A DNA stretch of 8,593 nucleotides from a candidate division CSSED10-310 bacterium (lineage in GTDB: Bacteria; CSSED10-310; JAFGDC01), in the NCBI GenBank assembly GCA_016932295.1, contig JAFGDC010000209.1:1-8593 (forward strand). The letters run 5' to 3'. A program made the position numbers and the translations under genes. Under the pieces are notes generated by a model. It did not search any database and had not been told where the DNA came from. It was given only the letters and a program-made list of their open reading frames with translations. Below, one piece after another: positions 1 to 6,354 of the stretch. How positions within the stretch are numbered: position 1 is the first letter of the stretch; each line of letters begins with the position of its first letter.

Positions 1-1391
1 AGGAGCAGCAGGTTGGGACGACTATACATCAGCTTGGCCAGTGCCAGGCGCGCCGTCTCGCCGCCCGACAGCACTTCCACCGGCTTGTTCACCTCCTCAC
101 CCGTGAACAGGAAGCGCCCGAGGAAACTCTGCGCTTCGAACCTGGTCATCTGCGGATACTCGAATGTGAAATCCTCCACCACGGTCAAGGATGGATCAAC
201 TTCCCGCAACTGCTGATCGTAATACCCGATCCTGATGCGATACCCCAGTTCCACCTCTCCGGATGTGGGAGAGAATTTCCCCCTGATGATGTGGAGCAGC
301 GTGCTCTTGCCCGAACCATTGGCGCCGATGAAACCGACCTTGTCGCCCCGCATCAGTTCAAGTTGGATGTCGCGCAGCACTGCCCTGTTTCCGAAGTTCA
401 TACTCAAATCACGCAGCGCCACCGGCCGGTAACCGCCGTAATGGTCGCTCTCGAAGCGCACCGCCATGGACCTGGTGTTCTCCGATGGCTTCTCTACCCG
501 TTCCAGTTTTTCCAACTGCCGGCGGCGGGACTGCGCCTGCTTGGTTTTCTGGCCGGCGAGGTTACGCGCCACGAAATCCTCGGTACGCCTGATCAAACCC
601 TGCTGCAACCGGAACGCCTTGCGTGCCCGTTCAAGGCGCTCCCCGCGTTCGGTGACATAATAGTTGTACCCGCCCTGGTAAATTTCCAGGCGTTCATTGA
701 CCAGCTCCACCACCTGATTCACCGTGCGATCGAGAAAATACCGGTCATGGGTCACCATCACCACACCACCCTTGAAGTCGCGGAGGTACCCCTCGAGCCA
801 TTCCATGGCATCGATATCCAGATGGTTGGTTGGTTCATCGAGGATCAACAGGTTGGGCTCTTCGAGGAGGATCTTGGCCAGGGCTGCGCGATTGGCTTCG
901 CCGCCACTGAACCGATCCAGGGGGCGGTCCAGTTCCGCCTCGGTGAATCCCAGTCCTTGTATCACCGCATTCATTCTGGCGTCGGTGGTGTAACCGCCGG
1001 CCAATTCGAAGCGCTCCTGCAACGTCCCATAGTCGGCTGGAATGGGATCACCGGGGGCGGCGGCGGCCATGACCCGCTCCATCGATTCCAGCCGCAATCG
1101 CAGCTCCTCCAGTTCACTGAAGGTTTCTTTCAGGAAGGCGCGCATGGTCTTGCTGGTACGGGTCCCATAATACTGCCGCAGATAACCGATACGCAGATCC
1201 TTGGAGTGGTAGACGACGCCGTTTTCAGGCTCCAGATCACCGATCATGATGCTCAGCAAGGTCGTCTTGCCCGTTCCATTGCGCCCCACCAAACCGGCCT
1301 TTGTAGTCTCATCCACACGCCAGGTAACGCCTTCGAACACCTTCTTGCTGGGGAACGAGTATCCCACATTTTCCAACTGAACATGCGGCAT
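1..1391 (-). CDS. ABC-F family ATPase, C-terminus cut off by window edge
   Basis: Soluble ABC-F protein with two ATPase cassettes and no membrane segments; characterised members (EttA, Uup, YheS, antibiotic-protection proteins) act on the ribosome. About 463 residues are visible. Cassette 1 has Walker A GRNGTGKT (36-43), signature FSGGE (161-165), Walker B with LDEPTNHLD (184-192, catalytic E186) and the H-switch H215. A charged interdomain linker follows (about 235-320), with the ABC-F-like motif KTKQAQSR at 282-289. Cassette 2 has Walker A GANGSGKS (356-363) and signature LSGGE (441-445); the sequence ends at the start of its Walker B. Family members run about 530-640 residues, so roughly 80-170 are missing. 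The ATG at 1391-1389 directly follows an in-frame TAG and has GGGAGGA just upstream. Family assignment is secure. The subtype is not, because the linker and C-terminal tail that separate EttA, Uup and YheS cannot be classified by eye. Confidence 0.95.
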   Translation of the reverse strand, partial: MPHVQLENVGYSFPSKKVFEGVTWRVDETTKAGLVGRNGTGKTTLLSIMIGDLEPENGVVYHSKDLRIGYLRQYYGTRTSKTMRAFLKETFSELEELRLRLESMERVMAAAAPGDPIPADYGTLQERFELAGGYTTDARMNAVIQGLGFTEAELDRPLDRFSGGEANRAALAKILLEEPNLLILDEPTNHLDIDAMEWLEGYLRDFKGGVVMVTHDRYFLDRTVNQVVELVNERLEIYQGGYNYYVTERGERLERARKAFRLQQGLIRRTEDFVARNLAGQKTKQAQSRRRQLEKLERVEKPSENTRSMAVRFESDHYGGYRPVALRDLSMNFGNRAVLRDIQLELMRGDKVGFIGANGSGKSTLLHIIRGKFSPTSGEVELGYRIRIGYYDQQLREVDPSLTVVEDFTFEYPQMTRFEAQSFLGRFLFTGEEVNKPVEVLSGGETARLALAKLMYSRPNLLL

Positions 1392-1471
1392 CTACAATCC
1401 TCCCACGAACCCCGAAGCGCCGCGCTGCGCCCGGCTGATCCGCGGCGTTTGCCAACGTACACTCCTGCCTG

Positions 1472-1500
1472 AATCTACACGTCCCACCGCCGCTCTGCAA
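1472..1500 (-). promoter_or_regulatory. Candidate sigma70-type promoter for the ABC-F gene
   Basis: On the minus strand, TTGCAG (1500-1495) and TAGATT (1477-1472) are separated by exactly 17 bases. The matches to consensus are 3/6 and 4/6. Transcription would start near 1465, giving a leader of about 75 bases before the ATG at 1391. The spacing is ideal but the hexamers are weak, so this is a guess. Confidence 0.3.
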
Positions 1501-1554
1501 CGATCAGAACGATCGCGGGGGCAGCGCGCACGGAATTCCAGGCTCCTGTCTTTT

Positions 1555-1605
1555 GGGATCGTACCTGGAATCCTGTGACCTTCGCCGTCAAGTATTAGCA
1601 ATCAA
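1555..1605. repeat. Imperfect tandem repeat, copy A
   Basis: A 51-base unit beginning GGGATCG and ending GCAATCAA. It matches copy B at 41 of 51 positions with no gaps (counted by hand). The best-conserved blocks are ACCTGGAATCCTGT, CGCCGT and GCAATCAA. Just upstream, at 1532-1542, lies GGAATTCCAGG, which is nearly the reverse complement of the CCTGGAATCC inside this copy, so a hairpin with a loop of about 20 bases is possible. Confidence 0.75.
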
Positions 1606-1641
1606 TGCTGACAATGTCGCCATCAAGTGCATTCTCCCACC

Positions 1642-1692
1642 GGGATCGCACCTGGAATCCTGTACTTTTCGCCGTAAAGCGCTGGCAATCAA
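1642..1692. repeat. Imperfect tandem repeat, copy B
   Basis: Second copy of the 51-base unit, 87 bases downstream of copy A in the same orientation. The similarity continues weakly past the unit: a 15-base block starting CCATCAAG occurs at 1620-1634 and again at 1718-1732 (13 of 15 identical, offset 98). This suggests that a unit of about 85-100 bases duplicated and then diverged with a small insertion. The differences between copies are scattered and do not look like synonymous codon changes, which argues for a non-coding repeat. Confidence 0.75.
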
Positions 1693-1720
1693 GATCTTAC
1701 GACGACTGTTAGCACTTCCA

Positions 1721-1743
1721 TCAAGTCGATTCATCGACTTTGA
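1721..1743. promoter_or_regulatory. Palindrome, possible operator or hairpin
   Basis: AAGTCGAT (1723-1730) and ATCGACTT (1733-1740) are perfect inverted copies around a 2-base centre. Two further pairs (TC at 1721-1722 with GA at 1742-1743) extend the symmetry if one T (1741) is bulged out. No T-tract follows, so it is not a typical intrinsic terminator. It lies about 110 bases upstream of the candidate SHMT promoter. It could be a binding site for a dimeric regulator; no regulator gene is visible to match it. Confidence 0.4.
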
Positions 1744-1850
1744 CGGGCACAGTGCTCCGTGGCCGGTGCCATTACCCCTGAAATGCGTCCGCCAGACCTG
1801 CGTTGCACCCTCCCGATCACGGGTGGTGGATTGAGGCAGGCCGATACGTC

Positions 1851-1879
1851 TTGCAAGTCGGCACTGGCTCAACTATGGT
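1851..1879 (+). promoter_or_regulatory. Candidate sigma70-type promoter for the SHMT-like operon
   Basis: TTGCAA (1851-1856) and TATGGT (1874-1879) are separated by 17 bases, each matching consensus at 4 of 6 positions. Transcription would begin near 1886, leaving a short leader of about 40 bases that includes the ribosome binding site. No other promoter-like pair stood out nearby. Confidence 0.4.
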
Positions 1880-1913
1880 ACCGCATATCGATGTAGAGCC
1901 TTAAACCAGGGCA

Positions 1914-1920
1914 AGGAGGA
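1914..1920 (+). promoter_or_regulatory. Ribosome binding site of the SHMT-like gene
   Basis: AAGGAGGA is essentially a full anti-Shine-Dalgarno match (1913/1914-1920), four bases before the ATG at 1925. It fixes that start and suggests efficient translation. Confidence 0.85.
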
Positions 1921-1924
1921 CCAC

Positions 1925-3361
1925 ATGAGCAGCCTGCACGATAACCTTTCCGGCATTCTCTCCAGGACCGTTGAGAACAACCTCTGGCGCCAGCACCGGT
2001 GCGTCAATCTCATCCCGTCGGAGACGACGCCAAGCCTGCTGGTGAAGCTTTGTGAAATATCCGATCCCGCCGGACGGTACGCCGAACATCGCACGATGAA
2101 GGGCCGAGAAGTGTATTTCTATCAGGGCATCGACTTCATCAGGGACGTGGAGGAGCAGGCGCGCGAGGCCATGCAGACATATTTCAACTGCAGCAACGCC
2201 GAATTGCGACCGATCAGCGGACAGATGGCCAACGAAGTGGTGTTCAAAGCGGTCACCAAATACGTGAATCGCCAGGATGAGGGATGGCGGCGGCTGCGGA
2301 AGGTGATGAACAATGACCTGACCAAGGGCGGCCATCTCAGTTCACAACCCATGGGCGCCCTGTTCAATTACGTGGAAATCGATCCCGCCACCGGCAAGGA
2401 GCATGTGATCAACTTTCCGGTGCTGCCCGACAATCCCTATCGGATCGATGTTGACGAGATGAAGACCCTGCTTGCTGAGCACCATCCGGAATTGGTCGTG
2501 TTCGGCAAGAGCATGTTCATCTACCATGAACCAGTGAAGGAACTGGCCGATTTCGTGGCGGACTGGGAAGACAAACCGGTCATCATGTATGATATGGCGC
2601 ATGTGCTGGGCCTGTATGGCGCATTCCAGGAACCGCTGGCGGAAGGCGCCAACGTGGTGACCGGCAGCACTCACAAGACGTTCTTCGGACCGCAGCGGGG
2701 CATCATCGCAGGCAATATGGAACAGCCGCCGATCAAGCGACTGTGGCGTGAAATCAAGAGCCGCGCCTTCCCCGGTTCCACCAGCAACCATCACCTGGGA
2801 ACACTGCTGGCGTTGCTGGTGGCCACCATCGAGATGAACCAATTCAAGAAAGAATACCAGGAGGCGGTGCGGCGCAACGCACGGGCATTCGCACAGGCGC
2901 TGGTGAAAGCGGGAGTCGACGTGGAAGGTGATCCCGCGGATGGGTACACCGAAACCCACCAGGTGCTCCTGCGGGTTTCCAAATATGGCAAGGGCGAAGA
3001 TCTTGCCATGCGCCTCGAGAAAAATAACATCGTCACCAATTACCAGGCCCTGCCTGATGATGACTCCTTCCTCGAATCCAGCGGCATCCGAACCGGTGTA
3101 CAGGAAATGACCAGATACGGCATGGCGGAGAGAGACTTCGAAGTGGCGGCCGGCTTCATCGCCGATGTGATCATCCGCAACAAGGATGTGAGCGCCGAAG
3201 TTCATGAATTCAGAAAGAACTTCATGACAATGCACTACTGCATGGAGCCCGGGGAAATCATCGAAACGGGGGCGCCGATACTGGCATCCATGATGCCAAA
3301 CATCGATTACGTCAAACGGTTCGCCGAAACCATGGTGGAGGTTGCGCACCGTCTGATTTGA
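1925..3361 (+). CDS. Serine hydroxymethyltransferase-like PLP enzyme
   Basis: Fold-type I PLP enzyme of the SHMT family (478 residues), predicted cytoplasmic. Classical SHMT interconverts serine and glycine with tetrahydrofolate. SHMT landmarks appear in order: LIPSET (29-34, for LIASEN; E33), RYAEHR (51-56), SGQMAN (98-103), GGHLS (135-139), YDMAHV (222-227, D223 to pair with the pyridine nitrogen and H226), STHKTFFGPQRG (248-259, Schiff-base lysine K251) and SGIRTG (386-391, carboxylate-binding R389). It is about 60 residues longer than bacterial GlyA and diverged where GlyA is near-invariant: the GKRYYGG loop is replaced by GREVYFYQG, and THKT is followed by FFGPQRG, not LxGPRGG. So I infer an SHMT relative whose substrate or folate dependence may differ; a transaldolase or alpha-methylserine-type activity is possible. 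First gene of a likely operon, 47 bases before the next start. A strict glyA label is not justified. Confidence 0.85.
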   Translation: MSSLHDNLSGILSRTVENNLWRQHRCVNLIPSETTPSLLVKLCEISDPAGRYAEHRTMKGREVYFYQGIDFIRDVEEQAREAMQTYFNCSNAELRPISGQMANEVVFKAVTKYVNRQDEGWRRLRKVMNNDLTKGGHLSSQPMGALFNYVEIDPATGKEHVINFPVLPDNPYRIDVDEMKTLLAEHHPELVVFGKSMFIYHEPVKELADFVADWEDKPVIMYDMAHVLGLYGAFQEPLAEGANVVTGSTHKTFFGPQRGIIAGNMEQPPIKRLWREIKSRAFPGSTSNHHLGTLLALLVATIEMNQFKKEYQEAVRRNARAFAQALVKAGVDVEGDPADGYTETHQVLLRVSKYGKGEDLAMRLEKNNIVTNYQALPDDDSFLESSGIRTGVQEMTRYGMAERDFEVAAGFIADVIIRNKDVSAEVHEFRKNFMTMHYCMEPGEIIETGAPILASMMPNIDYVKRFAETMVEVAHRLI

Positions 3362-3393
3362 ATAAGTCTTGCCTGGTCGCGCCACCGCTCTCC

Positions 3394-3400
3394 AGGAGGA
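3394..3400 (+). promoter_or_regulatory. Ribosome binding site deciding the start of the first exported protein
   Basis: AGGAGGA sits eight bases before the ATG at 3409. The only alternative upstream start, a TTG at 3358 overlapping the SHMT stop, would place this site inside the gene and add 17 residues ahead of the signal peptide. The ATG is preferred. Confidence 0.8.
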
Positions 3401-3408
3401 CGAGTCGC

Positions 3409-4791
3409 ATGGCGGTCAGCCGCGGGTGGCACAACATACGATGCTGGATACTGATATGGTGCGTGTCTGCATCCTTGCCACCGGCCGCCGGCGTCGCTGA
3501 CCGGTCGGGCGGCGCACCGAAAGCTCCGCCGGCAGTGATGTTCTCGGTGCGGATCGATCCCGGCAACGGATTGAGACCCTGCCAGGTTGTAGACATTCCC
3601 CTGCATTTCCAACCCGGCAGGCTGTCCCCTGCACAGGCGGATCACATTGCGGCGGTGCATGCCGGTGATGGTTCCCCTGTTCCTGTCGATGTATTCCGTG
3701 AGGACACCGAGGCCTACGAGGACGGATCGATCCGCCTGCTCCACGCCGTGCTGGAAACACAGCCGGGACATGGTGCGGAACATGGTGTGGAATATGTGAT
3801 CACCGCCGGCGGCCTGGCGCCTGAGATGGAGTTCGAACCTCACGAGCGCTTGTGGATCCAGGAACGGGAGCAGGAAGCGGTGGTGGCCACAGCACATGGC
3901 ACCTACGTGGTGACCTGCCAGGCCGATATCTCCGCCCCTATCGACGGCCTGGCGGTCATGGAATACGCCTGTATCCAGACATTTCAGGAACAACTCATGG
4001 GATTGTTCCATTTCCTGGATGGTATCAAACTGGGCGACCGGGATGATTCATCAACGCTCATCTATGCCAAGCCGGTGCTGTTGAAGATACGGCGGAGCGC
4101 AGTATGCGCCGAGCTTTTTCTGACCTATCGGGCCGATCACCTGAAAATCAGCGGTTCCGGGGAAGTGGAAGCCTGTGAACCAAGGTCCACGGCCTATGCC
4201 CGCCTGCGGTTCTCGAGAAACGATCCACTGGTGCTGGTGGATACTGTCCGCGACTTCACGACTCCCATTACCAGTCATGGCCCCCTTCTCGCAGGCGCGG
4301 TCTTCCTGCAGGATACCAGCGGCAAGAAGCTGCAGGCGGAGATGGGCTCCCCCGCTTTGGACACCAACCTGATGGTGGCGCCGGCTGCCGCCGAGCGACT
4401 GCGACGGAAACTTGAAAACCAGCCATGGCAGGTGCCCAACGGCGTTCTGTTCCCTCAACTTGCGGCACTGACGAGTGAAGGGGCATGCAATCTGCCCGTG
4501 GAAAGACTCCGGTTAACGCCGCACTGGTTCTCCGTCAAAACCGGCAAACGCATCGCCTGCCTGTTCACCAGGCAATGGAATTCAGACCCCCTCACACCGG
4601 CCTGCTGGACCGCCCGATTCGGTGATTTTAAGGGGTGGAGCCTGGGATACGCGCCAGGCGCCGTTCCGGCGGGTGAGTATCATTCATCACTTGCTGTACT
4701 GTTGAATCAAGCCATACCCGTTGATCCCGCCGCATTCGCCGGCACCCTCGCCCGACCGCCGGAACCGGTGGTGACGGAAGTGACGCCATGA
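3409..4791 (+). CDS. Exported protein with a possible RIFT-barrel N-terminal domain
   Basis: 460-residue exported protein of unknown function. The N-terminus is a classic signal peptide: basic residues (R5, R11), a hydrophobic core around 12-27 and a probable cleavage near AAGVA (26-30). The mature part has eight cysteines (58, 170, 188, 233, 256, 360, 384, 399), which fits disulfide formation outside the cytoplasm. Residues about 45-135 recall the N-terminal RIFT-barrel domain of PcRGLX/YetA-like proteins (exo-rhamnogalacturonan lyase relatives): a strand with IPLHFQPG (63-70), a GSPVPV segment (88-93) and the motif DGSIRLL (105-111). At 460 residues it is too short to carry the large C-terminal alpha/alpha catalytic domain of those lyases, so enzymatic activity is doubtful. 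The rest looks beta-rich and I cannot assign it. Its stop overlaps the next start by four bases (ATGA), so translation is probably coupled. Gene and export are well supported; the domain call is tentative. Confidence 0.8.
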   Translation: MAVSRGWHNIRCWILIWCVSASLPPAAGVADRSGGAPKAPPAVMFSVRIDPGNGLRPCQVVDIPLHFQPGRLSPAQADHIAAVHAGDGSPVPVDVFREDTEAYEDGSIRLLHAVLETQPGHGAEHGVEYVITAGGLAPEMEFEPHERLWIQEREQEAVVATAHGTYVVTCQADISAPIDGLAVMEYACIQTFQEQLMGLFHFLDGIKLGDRDDSSTLIYAKPVLLKIRRSAVCAELFLTYRADHLKISGSGEVEACEPRSTAYARLRFSRNDPLVLVDTVRDFTTPITSHGPLLAGAVFLQDTSGKKLQAEMGSPALDTNLMVAPAAAERLRRKLENQPWQVPNGVLFPQLAALTSEGACNLPVERLRLTPHWFSVKTGKRIACLFTRQWNSDPLTPACWTARFGDFKGWSLGYAPGAVPAGEYHSSLAVLLNQAIPVDPAAFAGTLARPPEPVVTEVTP

Positions 4792-6224
4792 ACCACGAGC
4801 ATCTCCGACGAAGGGGTTCAGGGCAACCGCGTCGTTTCCGATCACCGCGGTACGGAGTGATGATCATGTGCCTGGTGGGAGCGCTTCGCCTGTCCCAGTT
4901 GGCGCGGGCGACCCCGCCCGAACTGGAGGTCATCGCGCGCAACCACGCCAACGCTGATTGCCTTGCGCCCGTGCGCGCGCGATTGGAATTTGCTCCCGGA
5001 ACAGTGCTGCCGGAGGATCTCCAGACCTGTAAAGTAACCATCACGGGGGATGGGACAAACCGTACCGCAACCGCCGGTTGCCTCACCTGCTCACAAGGCC
5101 TGGGCGGCGACGGCTTCGTGACGGCGGCGACACTGTATATCATCGATCCGCTGCCGGCGGCCGCGAAACGCCGCTACCATGTCAGCTGGGACGGATCTCC
5201 CGAGCCGCCGGTGCCGGTCGCGGCAATGGAAGATGGAGGTTGGTCGATCGACTCCGGAGATTTTCCAATCCGTATCTTCCTGGAACGTCCGGCGGAATTG
5301 CGAGAGATGGCTGACGGCATGGTGACCGCGGTGATCCTGGCCATGAAGGCTGGATCGGCGGACTACAGGCTGCGGCTGCTGCCGCCCGCCAGCGGTATCT
5401 CACGGGCACCCCATGGGTACGGGCGTGGCGGTACCCGGCAACTCATCGTGGGATCACCGGGACCATGCCGCCTGGCGTCCTGCGCCGCCGCCGCTGAGTT
5501 GGAGCTTCGCTTCGGCCGTTGCCTGGAGGTTGACCTGGCTGCCGGCGAGACGGCGGCGGATTACTACCAGGCGGCGATCGTTCTCCGCCTCGTGCCGCTG
5601 TTGAAACGCCTGGACATTTACATCTCCCGGCGGCTTGACAGCGGGTTGTATGTGCGGGGAGGGTTCCCGCTGCACAGCGTGGAAATGAGTCCCACGGCGG
5701 ACAATGCCAGGATACGGTGCGGCGGATTGGCAACGGCGTTGACCGGTGATCCCGCTGATGGCACCAGAATCGAAGTGCTGTTCGACCAGCGTTGCAGACT
5801 ACTTAGGAATGTCGCCGACAACAATCGGGGACCGTTCGAGGTCCTGGGTGAAGAATTCGATTTCTCTGGGTATTACTTCCTCAAGCCATTCAAGAGACGC
5901 CCCGCGGGTGGCGTGCTGCTGGCACTGCAGAGCGGATTCCCCGGGCTGCCCGCCAGATTTTACCTGGATCAATTCGATCGCACCCGGGCCGCCACCTGCA
6001 TTGAAATCGACCAGGACAAGCCGGGATTGACGGCATTCATGCTGCGCGTCGATGAGACGGCGCATATGCCCGGAATGTGGCTGGAACCAAACGCCTACGA
6101 TGAACACATGATGCTTCTGTACGAGATCGATACGCCTTATGATGAAACACGATTATCCGAGCTGAGTGATAATGCGGCGGCAGACTACGAAATCACCGTG
6201 GGGCCATGGAGCGACCATTCATAA
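4788..6224 (+). CDS. Exported cysteine-rich protein, partner of the preceding gene
   Basis: 478-residue protein of unknown function. A long basic N-terminus (R-rich, residues 7-21) leads into a hydrophobic stretch (about 23-38) and a signal-peptidase-like ARA site (39-41), so export is likely. The start at 4788 overlaps the previous stop and has only a weak GGAAG upstream, typical of coupled translation; an internal ATG at 4860 would leave a shorter signal peptide with little charge. The mature part has ten cysteines, including a CLTC pair at 98-101, and a glycine/arginine-rich stretch near 209-217. Its size, position and beta-rich look resemble the upstream protein, and the two may form a pair or be ancient duplicates, but I see no clear residue-level alignment and no DGS-I-R motif here. 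Residues 43-160 could be a similar barrel; that is inference. The last visible gene of the operon. Confidence 0.8.
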   Translation: MNHEHLRRRGSGQPRRFRSPRYGVMIMCLVGALRLSQLARATPPELEVIARNHANADCLAPVRARLEFAPGTVLPEDLQTCKVTITGDGTNRTATAGCLTCSQGLGGDGFVTAATLYIIDPLPAAAKRRYHVSWDGSPEPPVPVAAMEDGGWSIDSGDFPIRIFLERPAELREMADGMVTAVILAMKAGSADYRLRLLPPASGISRAPHGYGRGGTRQLIVGSPGPCRLASCAAAAELELRFGRCLEVDLAAGETAADYYQAAIVLRLVPLLKRLDIYISRRLDSGLYVRGGFPLHSVEMSPTADNARIRCGGLATALTGDPADGTRIEVLFDQRCRLLRNVADNNRGPFEVLGEEFDFSGYYFLKPFKRRPAGGVLLALQSGFPGLPARFYLDQFDRTRAATCIEIDQDKPGLTAFMLRVDETAHMPGMWLEPNAYDEHMMLLYEIDTPYDETRLSELSDNAAADYEITVGPWSDHS

Positions 6225-6354
6225 TACCCATCTGGAAGTGCCGATTCGCGGGATAATCGAAGCATCACCATCGTCGCAAGACGAACCACTGAACACCCCC
6301 CACGATCTCGACGGAAGGATATCGGCGATGCCGTCATGAATTCCAGCGATCAGG
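6225..6354. other. Convergent spacer without a clear terminator
   Basis: This 130-base region lies between two converging genes. Two small stem-loops can be drawn: CGATT/AATCG (6242-6259) and TCGTC-GCAA-GACGA (6271-6284, a 5-base-pair stem with a GNRA tetraloop). Neither is followed by a T-run on either strand, so I do not call an intrinsic terminator. Termination may be Rho-dependent or lie elsewhere. Confidence 0.5.

Larger units (their letters stand above)
1392..1924. other. Divergent intergenic region, no convincing gene
   Basis: This 533-base stretch separates the ABC-F gene (leftward) from the SHMT-like gene (rightward). Open frames exist on both strands (for example 1553-1834 plus, with a TTG start, and 1588-1872 minus), but they have no credible ribosome binding site and no recognisable protein motif, and they overlap each other. 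What can be seen is non-coding structure: two imperfect tandem copies (1555-1605 and 1642-1692), a palindrome at 1721-1743, a short inverted repeat CACCC/GGGTG at 1806-1825, and candidate promoters at each end. I see no tRNA cloverleaf and no riboswitch motif I recognise. Confidence 0.6.

Noticed and set aside
291..1472. Long plus-strand open frame of 393 codons
   Set aside because: It lies antisense to the ABC-F gene, whose minus-strand frame carries intact Walker, signature and linker motifs. The plus-strand translation is rich in His, Gln and Leu with no domain.
1555..1692. CRISPR-like repeat pair
   Set aside because: There are only two copies, the repeats are just 80 percent identical and 51 bases long, and no cas gene is present.
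1806..1825. Riboswitch or attenuator upstream of the SHMT-like gene
   Set aside because: The CACCC/GGGTG stem is only five base pairs and lies upstream of the candidate promoter, so it would probably not be transcribed. I saw no glycine or other riboswitch core.
1553..1834. Plus-strand frame of 93 codons containing a repeated peptide
   Set aside because: The peptide repeat simply reflects the tandem DNA repeat. The start is TTG without a ribosome binding site, and the differences between copies mostly change amino acids.
1588..1872. Minus-strand frame of 94 codons in the intergenic region
   Set aside because: It has no ribosome binding site or family resemblance, and it overlaps the repeat and the promoter region of the SHMT-like gene.
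2342..3385. Minus-strand open frame of 347 codons
   Set aside because: It is antisense to the SHMT-like gene, which has all its family motifs. The His-rich translation is typical of a shadow frame.
3358..3408. TTG start at 3358 for the first exported protein
   Set aside because: It would overlap the SHMT stop, but it has no ribosome binding site and would put 17 extra residues before a well-formed signal peptide. The ATG at 3409 has AGGAGGA at ideal spacing.
6242..6284. Intrinsic terminator between the convergent genes
   Set aside because: The two stem-loops are only five base pairs each and no T-run follows on either strand.
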